A stretch of 64,000 nt of DNA from Scandinavium goeteborgense (GCF_003935895.2 NZ_CP054058.1:3019177-3083176), one strand, 5' to 3'; positions 47,830 to 56,875 are shown, numbered from the stretch's first letter. Program-made: numbers and translations. The notes: generated from the letters alone by a model not told the origin.

Positions 47830-50064
47830 GTGCCGTGGATCCTGTTGCTTGTTGCGACGCTGTTCTGTGCCCCACTACAGGCGGTCACTCTTCCCGGCGT
47901 GACCACCTCCGCCACCAGCACGACCTCTCAAACTCCGCCCGTGGAACCCGATGCGGCACAGAAAAAAGCCGCTTACGCCGCGTTGGCTGACGTGCTGGAA
48001 AATGATTCGTCTCGCCAGGAACTCATCAAACAGTTACGAAGCGCCGCGGCTACACCGCCGAAGGAGAAAGTGCCGCAGCTTACGCCGCCGCCCGTTAGCG
48101 AAGAAAAAACGGTGCTGGAAAGCGTGACGGACGTCAGCCGTCACTATGGTGAAGCGCTCTCTACCCGTTTTGCCCAGCTGTGGCGCAATATCACAACGGG
48201 GCAGCATAAACCTTTCAATTCGCACACCTTTAGCAATGCCGTCACCCACTTTTTGCTGCTGGCCGCACTGGTCTTCGCCTTCTATGGTCTGCTGCGTCTT
48301 TGCGCTTTGCCGCTGTACCGAAAAATGGGGAAATGGGGTCGGAAGAAGAACCGCGATCGTAGCAACTGGCTGCACCTGCCCGCGATGATCACCGCGGCAA
48401 TGATTATCGACCTTTTGCTACTGGCGTTGACGCTGTTCGTCGGGCAAGTGCTGAGCGACAGGCTCAACGGCGGTAGCCGTACCGTGGCCTTTCAACAAAG
48501 CCTGTTCCTGAACGCCTTTGCGCTTATCGAGTTCTTTAAAGCCATTCTGCGCCTGATTTTCTGCCCTCGCGTGCCGGATCTGCGCCCGTTCACTTTTCAG
48601 GATGAGTCTGCGCGCTACTGGAGTCTGCGCCTGAGCCTGCTGAGCGGGGTGATTGGTTACGGGCTTATCGTCGCGGTGCCAATCATTTCCAATCAGGTGA
48701 ACGTCCAGACCGGGGCGCTCGCCAACGTGGTGATTATGCTGTGCATCACCGCCTGGGCGCTGTGGCTGATTTTCCACAATAAGAAGGCTATTACCGAAAG
48801 CCTTATCGGGCTGGCCAACCGTTCGCTGGCCTTCTTCAGCCTGTTTATCCGCGCCTTTGCACTGGTCTGGCACTGGCTCGCCAGCGCGTACTTTATCGTG
48901 CTGTTCTTCTTTTCACTGTTCGACCCGGGCAACAGCCTGAAATTCATGATGGGCGCCTCGGTTCGAAGCCTCGCCATCATTGGTATTGCCGCGTTTATCT
49001 CCGGAATTTTGTCGCGCTGGATTGCCAAGACCATCACCCTGTCACCGGAAACGCAGCGTAACTATCCGGAGCTGCAAAAGCGGCTGAATGGCTGGCTGTC
49101 GGCGTCGCTGAAAGCCGCGCGGATCCTGACGGTATGCGTTTCGGTGATGCTGCTGCTCAGCGCCTGGGGACTGTTCGATTTCTGGAACTGGCTGCACAAC
49201 GGCGCGGGCGAAAAAACGGTGGATGTGCTGATCCGCATTGCGCTGATTTTATTCTTCTCGGCCATCGGCTGGACGCTGCTGGCGAGTCTGATTGAAAACC
49301 GGCTGGCATCAGATATTCATGGTCGTCCGCTGCCGAGCGCCCGCGCCCGCACGCTGCTGACGCTGTTCCGCAATGCCCTGGCGGTGGTCATCAGTACGAT
49401 CACGGTGATGATCCTGTTGTCGGAAATTGGCGTGAACATCGCACCGCTGCTGGCGGGTGCCGGTGCATTGGGGCTGGCGATTTCCTTTGGTTCCCAGACA
49501 CTGGTGAAAGACATCATCACCGGAATTTTCATTCAGTTTGAGAACGGGATGAACACCGGAGATTTAGTCACCATCGGGCCGCTGACCGGCACGGTGGAAC
49601 GGATGTCGATTCGTTCGGTGGGCGTGCGGCAGGATACCGGGGCGTACCACATTATTCCGTGGTCCTCGATTACGACCTTCGCCAACTTCGTGCGCGGCAT
49701 TGGTTCGGTGGTCGCGAATTACGATGTAGATCGCGGGGAAGACGTTGAGAAGGCCAATGACGCCCTGAAAGCGGCGGTGACGGAACTGATGGAGCAGGAA
49801 GATATTCGCGGGCTGGTGATAGGGGAACCGTCGTTTGCCGGGCTGGTGGGGCTGACCAACACCGCCTTCACACTGCGAGCGTCGTTCACTACCCTGCCGT
49901 TAAAACAGTGGACGGTGCGTTTTGCGCTGGATGCGCAGGTGAAGAAGCACTTCGATAAAGCGGGGATACGCGCCCCGGTGCAGACGTATCAGGTGCTGCC
50001 TGCGCCTGGTAACCCAGCGTTAGCAGCACCTGAGCCGCCAACGCCGAATCAACCGACGCTGTGA
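47830..50064 (+). CDS. ybiO: YbiO, moderate-conductance mechanosensitive channel (MscS family)
   Basis: A 744-residue inner-membrane protein (E. coli 741). A signal-like segment and a periplasmic helical region are followed by about ten membrane helices. The pore helix and MscS core contain L-L-A-G-A-G-A-L-G-L-A-I-S-F-G-S-Q-T-L-V-K-D, and the cytoplasmic beta domain carries N-G-M-N-T-G-D-L-V and I-I-P-W-S-S-I-T. It opens under membrane tension to release solutes on hypo-osmotic shock. Start: GTG 47830, 6 bases after AGGGAG; the TTG at 47824 touches that site and is rejected. Confidence 0.94.
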   Translation: MPWILLLVATLFCAPLQAVTLPGVTTSATSTTSQTPPVEPDAAQKKAAYAALADVLENDSSRQELIKQLRSAAATPPKEKVPQLTPPPVSEEKTVLESVTDVSRHYGEALSTRFAQLWRNITTGQHKPFNSHTFSNAVTHFLLLAALVFAFYGLLRLCALPLYRKMGKWGRKKNRDRSNWLHLPAMITAAMIIDLLLLALTLFVGQVLSDRLNGGSRTVAFQQSLFLNAFALIEFFKAILRLIFCPRVPDLRPFTFQDESARYWSLRLSLLSGVIGYGLIVAVPIISNQVNVQTGALANVVIMLCITAWALWLIFHNKKAITESLIGLANRSLAFFSLFIRAFALVWHWLASAYFIVLFFFSLFDPGNSLKFMMGASVRSLAIIGIAAFISGILSRWIAKTITLSPETQRNYPELQKRLNGWLSASLKAARILTVCVSVMLLLSAWGLFDFWNWLHNGAGEKTVDVLIRIALILFFSAIGWTLLASLIENRLASDIHGRPLPSARARTLLTLFRNALAVVISTITVMILLSEIGVNIAPLLAGAGALGLAISFGSQTLVKDIITGIFIQFENGMNTGDLVTIGPLTGTVERMSIRSVGVRQDTGAYHIIPWSSITTFANFVRGIGSVVANYDVDRGEDVEKANDALKAAVTELMEQEDIRGLVIGEPSFAGLVGLTNTAFTLRASFTTLPLKQWTVRFALDAQVKKHFDKAGIRAPVQTYQVLPAPGNPALAAPEPPTPNQPTL

Positions 50065-50067
50065 TGA

Positions 50068-50994
50068 TTAACGGGCGCGAGCAACAAAGCGACGACGCTT
50101 GTCCTCATCGAGGAAAGTCCAGGCGATGAAGCGGCTTTGCTTCTGACCCTGGGCCATCTCTTTTTTCACCACTTTCACCGCTCCGGCTTCGGTCAGCGCG
50201 GAATAAAGCATCGGCAGGTTATCGCCACGCGATACCAGCGAGGTGAACCACATCACCTGCCGACCATACTCGCGGCTTTCGGCTATCATCTTGCGGATAA
50301 AGGCCACTTCACCGCCTTCGCACCACAGTTCCTGATTCTGACCGCCAAAGTTCAGGGTGTCGTGTTTCTGCTGGCCGAGGTTGCGACGCTTACGTTCGTT
50401 GCCTTCGCGCGCACTTTCAGCGGAATCATGGAACGGCGGGTTGCAGACCATCGCCTCGAAGAATTCATTTTTGTGGATCATACCCGCGAGGATCGCCTGT
50501 TCATCCTTTTGACGACGCAAACGAATCTGACGGCTCATGCCCGGATTGGCATCAATAATCGCCTGCGCCGCAGTCAGGGCTTCAGCGCTCACTTCGGTGC
50601 CGGTGAAACGCCAGCCATATTCGTGGCTGCCAATCAGCGGATAAATCAGGTTAGCGCCGGTACCGATATCCAGCACGCTGGCGTTTTGCGGCAGGCTGCC
50701 GTTCGCTTCAGTCAGCAAATCCGCCAAATGATGCATGTAGTCTGCACGGCCAGGGACCGGTGGGCAGAGGAAACCTTCTGGAATATTCCACGCTTTCACC
50801 TGATAAAAGTGCGCCAGCAGCGCCTGATTCAGGGTCTTTACCGCGTCGGGATCGGCAAAGTTAATGGTCTGCTCCCCGGCCGGGTTGGAGACGATAAACG
50901 CTGCCAGTGCCGGTGTTTCCTTGCACAGTGCGGGTAAATCGTATCGGTCGTGGTGACGATTACGCGGGTGTAATCCTGGCTTTTGAGCTTTCAT
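50068..50994 (-). CDS. rlmF: RlmF, 23S rRNA m6A1618 methyltransferase
   Basis: A 308-residue protein, identical in length to E. coli RlmF (YbiN). The AdoMet site V-L-D-I-G-T-G-A-N lies near residue 107, and the adenine-N6 catalytic motif N-P-P-F-H near residue 185. It methylates A1618 of 23S rRNA. The start is K-rich and follows AGGAGGAAGCT. It ends 3 bp from the convergent ybiO stop. Confidence 0.95.
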   Translation of the reverse strand: MKAQKPGLHPRNRHHDRYDLPALCKETPALAAFIVSNPAGEQTINFADPDAVKTLNQALLAHFYQVKAWNIPEGFLCPPVPGRADYMHHLADLLTEANGSLPQNASVLDIGTGANLIYPLIGSHEYGWRFTGTEVSAEALTAAQAIIDANPGMSRQIRLRRQKDEQAILAGMIHKNEFFEAMVCNPPFHDSAESAREGNERKRRNLGQQKHDTLNFGGQNQELWCEGGEVAFIRKMIAESREYGRQVMWFTSLVSRGDNLPMLYSALTEAGAVKVVKKEMAQGQKQSRFIAWTFLDEDKRRRFVARAR

Positions 50995-51086
50995 AGCTTC
51001 CTCCTGTTGACGGCGCGTAAGATACCCGTTGACGCGGGTGGCGTAAATAAGTGAGTCTTCTTATTATTTCACGTGACAGGTGCACT

Positions 51087-51701
51087 ATGTATTTTTATCA
51101 GCCTTCAGACGGCCACGGACTGCCGCACGACCCGCTTAATGCCATCATTGGCCCACGCCCTATCGGCTGGATTGCCTCCGTCGATGCGCACGGCAAACGC
51201 AATCTGGCGCCGTACAGCTTCTTCAACTGCTTCAATTATCGGCCACCGATTATCGGCTTCGCCAGCAGCGGCTGGAAAGACAGCGTGCAAAATATCGTTG
51301 AGACGCGCGAATTTGTCTGGAATCTCACGACGTTCGACCTTGCCAGCGCCATGAATGAAACCTCGGCCAGCCTCGCTCACGGCGAAGATGAGTTTGTCCG
51401 CGCCGGACTGACGCCTGTCGAAAGCCGTCTGGTACGCGCCCCGCGCGTGGCGGAAAGCCCGGTGAATTTCGAATGCCGCTTATCGCAGTGCATTCAGCTC
51501 ACTGGCGCAGACGGCACGGCGGTGGATACCTGGCTGGTGCTCGGTGAAGTGGTGGCGGTGCACATTGATGAATCGCTGCTGGAAAACGGCATTTATCAGA
51601 CCGCAAAAGCCAAACCGGTGCTGCGTGCTGGCGGCCCAAGCGCTTATTACAGCATCGACGAAAGCCAACGTTTTGATCTAACTCGCCCCGACGCCCGATA
51701 A
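51087..51701 (+). CDS. Flavin reductase-like (FMN-binding split-barrel) protein
   Basis: A 204-residue protein of the flavin reductase-like family. Marks are G-P-R-P-I-G-W-I-A-S-V-D near residue 26, A-P-Y-S-F-F-N and the later N-F-E-C-R-L. It binds FMN; the electron donor and acceptor are unknown. I chose ATG 51087, giving M-Y-F-Y-Q-P-S-D, the usual start. E. coli K-12 does not have it between rlmF and mcbA. A 160-bp gap with the mcbA promoter follows. Confidence 0.85.
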   Translation: MYFYQPSDGHGLPHDPLNAIIGPRPIGWIASVDAHGKRNLAPYSFFNCFNYRPPIIGFASSGWKDSVQNIVETREFVWNLTTFDLASAMNETSASLAHGEDEFVRAGLTPVESRLVRAPRVAESPVNFECRLSQCIQLTGADGTAVDTWLVLGEVVAVHIDESLLENGIYQTAKAKPVLRAGGPSAYYSIDESQRFDLTRPDAR

Positions 51702-51863
51702 TTTCTCATTCGATCAGCCACTTATTTGTGGCTGATTTGTCAGCTTTTCGTCAAAAAATGTCGTTCAAAAAACGAGCAGATCATCATCAGTTTTTTGCGG
51801 CATGTCACATTTCCTCAGCACCTACACTTACGTTATCCCCGTGGATACAGAGAGGATGTGCAC

Positions 51864-52127
51864 ATGAAAAGATTGTTGCTCGTGGTCGCTGCTGGTGCGT
51901 TGTCGATGCTCTCTTTTTCGGCTTCCGCCGAACCTCAACAACTGATGAAAGATGATACCGGACAATTGCGTCCGTCAGGGACAGTGTCGGTTTCTGGAGC
52001 TGATGACTTTGGCGATCTTCAGGCTAAGCTTGCAGAAAAAGCGCAGCAGGAAGGGGCTAAAGGTTACGTGGTTAACTCCGCCAGCGGTGATAACAAAATG
52101 TTCGGCACCGCTACCATCTACAAATAA
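51864..52127 (+). CDS. mcbA: McbA (YbiM), YhcN-family periplasmic protein
   Basis: An 87-residue protein with a signal peptide (cleavage after SASA) and a DUF1471/YhcN domain: G-T-V-S-V-S-G-A-D-D, then K-A-K-L-A-E-K-A, G-A-K-G-Y-V-V and the closing G-T-A-T-I-Y-K. In E. coli McbA is induced by the McbR/YncC system and counters colanic-acid mucoidy in biofilms. AGAGGA precedes the ATG. The open frame upstream to 51726 is not supported. Confidence 0.9.
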   Translation: MKRLLLVVAAGALSMLSFSASAEPQQLMKDDTGQLRPSGTVSVSGADDFGDLQAKLAEKAQQEGAKGYVVNSASGDNKMFGTATIYK

Positions 52128-52151
52128 ACTGTTGAAGTTATTCCGTTCAGA

Positions 52152-52183
52152 AAAGCGCCTCATATCGCAGGCGCTTTCTTTTT
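52152..52183 (+). terminator. Terminator of mcbA
   Basis: AAAGCGCCT / AGGCGCTTT with an 8-base loop, followed by CTTTTTT. Confidence 0.9.
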
Positions 52184-52573
52184 TGCGCCCTCGAAATACC
52201 CTTTGGATCACCACAGAATAAATACTTTAAAAATCTGATTAGATCGGTGTATAGTTCCGGCCTACTCCGTAATGTGTAGATTTACTGACAAAACTACAGC
52301 TTCCAATACAGCGTAACCGGTTGTCTTTACGCGCACATTTTTATACAAGAATCGTCGCAATCTGTGCCCTTAAAACCCCTCACTCGGCTTCAACGCGCTT
52401 TTCGGCTTCGGCGCGGGTTTTATTTTATTAATAATCAGTAATTTATTAATCGTTCAAAAATTTCGATTAAGTCCATCAAGTCTCTTCGATTTTATCTTTC
52501 GCCAAAAAACGTGATACTCATCACATCGACGGAACAACGTCACATTTAAAGAATAACCTGCGAGAGATTAACC
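52184..52573. other. mcbA-ybiJ intergenic region with an orphan terminator-like hairpin
   Basis: About 390 bp without an open frame worth calling. At 52372-52421 AAAACCC...GGGTTTT encloses CGCGC...GCGCG and is followed by ATTTTATT, which resembles a terminator with no gene in front of it. The rest is AT-rich and carries the ybiJ promoter and its GAGAG ribosome binding site. Confidence 0.5.
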
Positions 52574-52834
52574 ATGAAAACCATTAAAACTGCTGTTGCT
52601 GCTATCGCTCTTTCTGCTCTTTCTTTCGGCGTGTTTGCTGCACAGCCTGTGTCCCCGACTGAAGCGCAGAGCATGAACAAAATCGGTACCGTGTCTGTAG
52701 ATGGCGCGACCACGCTGGACGGTATGGAAGCAAAACTGGCTCAGAAAGCCGCTGCGGCAGGTGCTACCGGTTACAGCATTACCTCTGCTAACACCAATAA
52801 CAAAATCAGCGGTACCGCGGTGATCTACAAATAA
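52574..52834 (+). CDS. ybiJ: YbiJ, YhcN-family periplasmic protein
   Basis: An 86-residue protein, identical in length to E. coli YbiJ. Signal peptide M-K-T-I-K-T-A-V-A-A-I ending F-A-A, then the DUF1471 core with N-K-I-G-T-V-S-V-D-G, L-A-Q-K-A-A-A-A-G-A-T-G-Y and the C-terminal G-T-A-V-I-Y-K. It is a paralogue of the upstream mcbA. Members respond to stress and biofilm signals; the specific role is unknown. Confidence 0.92.
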   Translation: MKTIKTAVAAIALSALSFGVFAAQPVSPTEAQSMNKIGTVSVDGATTLDGMEAKLAQKAAAAGATGYSITSANTNNKISGTAVIYK

Positions 52835-52898
52835 TCACCGAAACAGATTTAACCCTCATTGACCTTTAGGCTATGCCTGCAGTACCTGAATTACGCCT

Positions 52899-53015
52899 AA
52901 GTAGTTTGAGTGGCAAGAAGGCGTCAAACCTGCTCACCCCAGGAGCTTACTCAAGTAAGTGACTGGGGTGAGCAGGTGCAGACAACGAACTTGCCGCTCG
53001 AAATACGACGGCGGA
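52899..53015. repeat. Large palindromic repeat element between ybiJ and yoeB
   Basis: A 48-bp near-perfect palindrome (52929-52976) has arms CCTGCTCACCCCAG and CTGGGGTGAGCAGG around ACTCAAGTAAGT. Outer sequences also mirror loosely: GGCAAGAAGGCG on the left and CTTGCCGCTCG on the right. It has no coding capacity and looks like a dispersed enterobacterial element. Confidence 0.65.
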
Positions 53016-53034
53016 TAACCCTCATTATTTATTC

Positions 53035-53064
53035 ACCCGTCCACGCCACTGGACGGGTTTTTTT
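53035..53064 (+). terminator. Terminator on the ybiJ strand
   Basis: ACCCGTCC / GGACGGGT with an 8-base loop and seven T residues, 200 bp after ybiJ and just before the convergent yoeB stop. Confidence 0.88.
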
Positions 53065-53072
53065 ATGCCTTG

Positions 53073-53333
53073 CTACAAATTGATGTAGTGAAATCTGCAT
53101 GAAACCACCATCAAAGTGTCATCCTGAACGTAGTAAACAAGACGGTGCTCTTTGGTAATGCGACGCGACCATAACGGCTTGTGGTGTTTAAGCGCTTCCG
53201 GCTTTCCAATCCCAGTACGGGGATCCTGCAGTGCATTACAAATCAGTTTATCAATCTTATCTTTAACAGTCGGTTCGGCTTCCAGCCAGTGCAGCAGGTC
53301 CGCTTTAGCTTGAGCCGTAAAGGCTACTTTCAT
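53073..53333 (-). CDS. yoeB: YoeB-family toxin (ribosome-dependent mRNA endonuclease)
   Basis: An 86-residue RelE-fold toxin (E. coli YoeB 84). The diagnostic block is G-K-P-E-A-L-K-H, then W-S-R-R-I-T-K-E-H-R-L-V-Y-Y-V and the C-terminal S-C-R-F-H-Y. The catalytic Glu, Arg and His equivalents are all present, so it should be active. It cuts mRNA at the ribosomal A site. Its start overlaps the antitoxin stop (ATGA). Confidence 0.93.
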   Translation of the reverse strand: MKVAFTAQAKADLLHWLEAEPTVKDKIDKLICNALQDPRTGIGKPEALKHHKPLWSRRITKEHRLVYYVQDDTLMVVSCRFHYINL

Positions 53334-53596
53334 TCAATAAAGGTTCCTTTAACGGGATCGTATTCAAATACATCGCCGCTATCTGCCTGCTCAAGGCTTT
53401 TAGTCAGCACCGCTGCGTTCGCGGGATTACCGAACAAATGCAGGGTTTCCTGAATCGCCGCAAACTCGTCAGCATCAATGACAACCACGCTCTTAGAGCC
53501 CTTGCGAGTCACTAAAATAGGTGCGCGGTCATCATTGGCCTGCTGCATGAGCTGGGCAAGATTCTGGCGTGCGTCTGTGTAATTTACGTGTTGCAT
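53330..53596 (-). CDS. yefM: YefM-family antitoxin
   Basis: An 88-residue Phd/YefM protein. The N-terminal domain (N-Y-T-D-A-R-Q-N-L-A-Q-L-M, then P-I-L-V-T-R-K-G) dimerises and binds DNA. The acidic C-terminal tail wraps around and inhibits YoeB. The pair is normally autorepressed. It lies 97 bp downstream of ybiB in the same direction. Confidence 0.92.
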   Translation of the reverse strand: MQHVNYTDARQNLAQLMQQANDDRAPILVTRKGSKSVVVIDADEFAAIQETLHLFGNPANAAVLTKSLEQADSGDVFEYDPVKGTFIE

Positions 53597-53630
53597 ATAG
53601 TTTCTCTGTCAGTGCTGGCTCAACCCAGTA

Positions 53631-53659
53631 ATTATGTCATGCGTACGGGTAGTTGTACA
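53631..53659 (-). promoter_or_regulatory. yefM-yoeB promoter with TGTACA operator core
   Basis: On the minus strand TGTACA (53654-53659) is 17 bp from CATAAT (53631-53636), a plausible -35/-10 pair. TGTACA is also the core of the E. coli YefM operator, so repressor would cover the -35. Confidence 0.65.
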
Positions 53660-53693
53660 TGTTGCAAGCACCTTTCGGTTTACCCGCAACCCG

Positions 53694-54662
53694 TTAGCTG
53701 AACCAGCAGTCATTGACCCGTTGCAGGCCCGCGGCAACATCAGCCACTTCTCCGGTCGCCACCAGGCAACAGGCCATCTGAATTTTCAGTGATACAGGTA
53801 CCGGCTCGACGCCCGCGACGCAACGCTCAATCCATCTGGCCGTCACTTCCGGATCTTTCGATTCTGGCAGCAATACTTCCCGCAGTGCATCTTCGCGTTC
53901 GACGAGCACCCGCGTACCGTGGCTATCAATCAGGCTAATCTGCGGGCAACGCTGTGGATTGGCGTAAACCTCACCTTCCGTGCCGTGCATCAGCAGCGCG
54001 CGACCGCCGATGCCCTCAAAGAATTTCCCGACGCGCGGCACATATTCCGGGTGCGAAACGCTCGACAAGCGCAGCGCGGCGTCTTCGGCAAACGGCGTGG
54101 CGAGCTTCGCCAGGGTATGCGCGCTGTTACGCACCCCCATCCGCCAGCGCAGTCCGAGCTGGGTTTCGAGCGGCGGACAGAACGCGCCAATCGGCATATA
54201 TACCGGGTGATGACCGTCAAGCTTGGCCTGCGCCTGCCCGGCATGCAGCGTCGGTTCAATACCAAGCAAAGTGAACACGGTTTCGCTTAGCACGCGGGTC
54301 GGATCGTGGCTGACGCCGTGAACCAGCACCGGGAAACCAAGTTTGTGCAGCAACATCGCCAGCAGTGGCGTGAGGTTCGCCTGCTTGCGCGCGCCGTTAT
54401 AGCTTGGGATAACAATCGGCATCGGCTTCGCCACCGGAGGCGTCAGGCTGACGGTATGCTGCTGCATTGCCTCGTAGAAGCCCTGCATTTCGGCCTCGCC
54501 CTCGCCTTTTATGCGCAGCGCGATCAGAATGCCGCCAAGCTCCAATTCCGGCACCTCGCCTTTCAACATCCGGGCATACAGACCGCGTGCGGTATCGGTG
54601 TCCAGGTCACGGGCGTGGTTTTTGCCACGACCGACTTCTTTAATGATTTTGCGATAGTCCAT
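53694..54662 (-). CDS. ybiB: YbiB, TrpD2-family nucleic-acid-binding protein
   Basis: A 322-residue protein (E. coli 320) with the fold of anthranilate phosphoribosyltransferase but without its full active site: only remnants such as I-P-S-Y-N-G-A-R and the substrate loop G-V-S-H-D-P-T-R remain. E. coli YbiB binds DNA and RNA and is part of the LexA-controlled dinG operon. It starts 29 bp after dinG here, keeping that arrangement. Confidence 0.93.
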   Translation of the reverse strand: MDYRKIIKEVGRGKNHARDLDTDTARGLYARMLKGEVPELELGGILIALRIKGEGEAEMQGFYEAMQQHTVSLTPPVAKPMPIVIPSYNGARKQANLTPLLAMLLHKLGFPVLVHGVSHDPTRVLSETVFTLLGIEPTLHAGQAQAKLDGHHPVYMPIGAFCPPLETQLGLRWRMGVRNSAHTLAKLATPFAEDAALRLSSVSHPEYVPRVGKFFEGIGGRALLMHGTEGEVYANPQRCPQISLIDSHGTRVLVEREDALREVLLPESKDPEVTARWIERCVAGVEPVPVSLKIQMACCLVATGEVADVAAGLQRVNDCWFS

Positions 54663-54691
54663 GCATCTCTCCTGACAGCATGCCGCGAACG

Positions 54692-56842
54692 TCAGCGTCG
54701 CTTCCGTCGGGTCGGCTTGGTTGTGCTTTTGCTTTTTACTATACCTTCTGGCGCCTCCGGTTGCTCTATAGGAAACACCGGTAAGGCGTTCAGCAACCGC
54801 GGGCCATAATTTTTGGTCAGCAGGCGCTTGTCGTAAATAATCACTTCGCCCCAGCAGCTGTGGCTACGGATCAAACGCCCAACCTGCTGAATGAGGTTAA
54901 ACGACGCGCTCGGCAGGCTTTGTACTTCAAACGGATAGCGGTTCAGGCTTTTCAGCCACTCGCCCTCGGTGATCACCACCGGGCTGTCGATCGGCGGAAA
55001 CGCAATTTTGTGGATATGAACCTGGCTGAGTAATTCGCCTTTCAAATCGAGCCCTTCGGCAAATGACTGTAATCCTACAAGCACGCTGCGTTCCCCGCCT
55101 TCCACCCGTTTGCGGTGCAATTCCACCAGGCGATAGCGCGGCTGATCGCCCTGCACCAGCAGTAGCAAACGCAAATCCGGCACGTATTCGAGGAAACGCT
55201 GCATTGCGCGCCCGCTGGCAAACAGCACGAGTATCCCAAGATGCTTTTTTGCCTCGACCTGCTCACGGAAATAGGCCGCCATTTCCGCCAGATGCTGCTC
55301 TTCGTTATCCATTGACGGCTCGACGCTCATCCGTGGAATAATGATTTTTCCCTGTTCGACGTGATTAAACGGCGAATCGAGAGATACAAAACGGTCGCCC
55401 GCTTTTTCTTTCAGGCCGCTCATCTCCTGCAAACGCGAGAAGCTGTTCAGCGAGCGCAACGTGGCGGAGGTCACAACGATATGCGGCACGCGCCGCCAGA
55501 GCAGTTTTTCCAGCTGGTCGCTGACGCGAATACCGACGCAATGGAACCAGACGTGCGGCTGTCCGTCGCGCTGGTCTCGTGTGGCCCATTTGGTCACCGG
55601 CGCGCCGGAGGCCTGAACCATCGCCGAGAGCTTCCACAGCTTGCTTTGCGCCTCGAACATGCCCAATGCGCGGTTCATTTGCAGCAGCACGCGGTGCAGA
55701 CGCACGATATCGTGCGAGCCGGTTTTTTCACTGAGATCGTTGAGGAACAGCTCCGATAATCCACGCAGCATTTCGGTGAGTTTTGCCAGACGCTGGCAGT
55801 GCGCCATGATTTCGTCCGGCAGTTCGCCCATCGCGAAGCGGTGTTCGGCTTCCGGCCCGGCGGGCATGTACAGGCTGAGGATATTATTCAGCGAAACAAT
55901 GTGTTCCTGTAGCTCGTCACAATGCTCTTTGAGGCGTTCGGGGGCGGCCAGCGGCGGGAAGGTTTTCGGGCGGAACTGTTCCATGCAGGTTGCCACCAGC
56001 TTGATGAATAAATCCAGCTGCAGGCGATACCAGGAGGCGGTAATTTCGGCGCTCATCTCCAGCGCATCTCGGGCGACATCCGGTAAATGGTGGCCTTCAT
56101 CCAGCACCAGCAGTAGATTTTTGGCTTCCGGTAATACCGCCTCGCTTTCCATCGCCGCCATCACCAGCGCGTGGTTGGCGACCACCACTTCCGCTTCCTG
56201 AATTTCACGGCGGGCCACGAAGAACGGGCATTCGCGGTAGTAGTGACAGTTGCGGTTGAGGCAGCTGGCTTTATCCGTGCTCATGCGGCTCCAGAGCGCG
56301 TCGTCGATTGCCTGATCGGTATGATCGCGCAGGCCGTCCCATTTATAGCTGTCCAAATCGGCTTTCAGCTTCGCACAGCGCTTCTGTTCTTCTTTATTGT
56401 TCGGGGTCAGTTCGTCGTCGAGAAACGCCAGCAAATCCTGATGCGTTGGCTCGCTGCTGGACAGCGCGGTCAGATTACGGGGGCATACATAGCGCCCGCG
56501 GCCAAAGGCGGCGGTAAAGCGTAAGTCGGGAATGATTTTTTTCAGCAGCGGCAGATCTTTGCTGTAGATCTGATCCTGCAAGGCGACGTTAGCGGTGCTG
56601 ATCACCAGCGTTTTTTGTTCTTCGCGGGCAATGGCGATGCCGGGAATAAGATACGAAAGGGTTTTACCGACGCCGGTCGGCGCTTCGATAGCCAGATGCC
56701 TGCCCTCGTCACCGGCGAGCGTTTTCGCCACATCGGCAATCATCTGCCGCTGCGGTGCCCGGGGGATAAAATCAGAGATCTGTTCCTGGAGCGCTTTATA
56801 CCATGACGCGATTTGCGCCTTTAGCGCGGCGGTGAGTGCCAT
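54692..56842 (-). CDS. dinG: DinG, SOS-induced 5'-3' DNA helicase with an iron-sulfur cluster
   Basis: A 716-residue XPD-like superfamily 2 helicase, identical in length to E. coli DinG. Walker A is A-P-T-G-V-G-K-T at 54-61. The four cluster cysteines are C120, C194, C199 and C205, exactly the E. coli positions. The Walker B-type motif is L-D-E-G-H. It unwinds R-loops and D-loops and helps forks pass transcription. A LexA box lies just upstream. Confidence 0.97.
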   Translation of the reverse strand: MALTAALKAQIASWYKALQEQISDFIPRAPQRQMIADVAKTLAGDEGRHLAIEAPTGVGKTLSYLIPGIAIAREEQKTLVISTANVALQDQIYSKDLPLLKKIIPDLRFTAAFGRGRYVCPRNLTALSSSEPTHQDLLAFLDDELTPNNKEEQKRCAKLKADLDSYKWDGLRDHTDQAIDDALWSRMSTDKASCLNRNCHYYRECPFFVARREIQEAEVVVANHALVMAAMESEAVLPEAKNLLLVLDEGHHLPDVARDALEMSAEITASWYRLQLDLFIKLVATCMEQFRPKTFPPLAAPERLKEHCDELQEHIVSLNNILSLYMPAGPEAEHRFAMGELPDEIMAHCQRLAKLTEMLRGLSELFLNDLSEKTGSHDIVRLHRVLLQMNRALGMFEAQSKLWKLSAMVQASGAPVTKWATRDQRDGQPHVWFHCVGIRVSDQLEKLLWRRVPHIVVTSATLRSLNSFSRLQEMSGLKEKAGDRFVSLDSPFNHVEQGKIIIPRMSVEPSMDNEEQHLAEMAAYFREQVEAKKHLGILVLFASGRAMQRFLEYVPDLRLLLLVQGDQPRYRLVELHRKRVEGGERSVLVGLQSFAEGLDLKGELLSQVHIHKIAFPPIDSPVVITEGEWLKSLNRYPFEVQSLPSASFNLIQQVGRLIRSHSCWGEVIIYDKRLLTKNYGPRLLNALPVFPIEQPEAPEGIVKSKSTTKPTRRKRR

Positions 56843-56855
56843 CTGTAAGTCCGAA

Positions 56856-56875
56856 TACTGTATAAACAGCCACTA
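56856..56875 (-). promoter_or_regulatory. LexA box of dinG
   Basis: On the minus strand this 20-bp site reads TAGTGG-CTGTTTAT-ACAGTA, differing by one base from the E. coli dinG SOS box as I recall it. It lies 14 bp before the start codon. Confidence 0.85.

Noticed and set aside
53597-53693. A LexA box in front of yefM
   Set aside because: I looked for CTGT-N8-ACAG and did not find it; only read-through from dinG-ybiB could link the pair to SOS.
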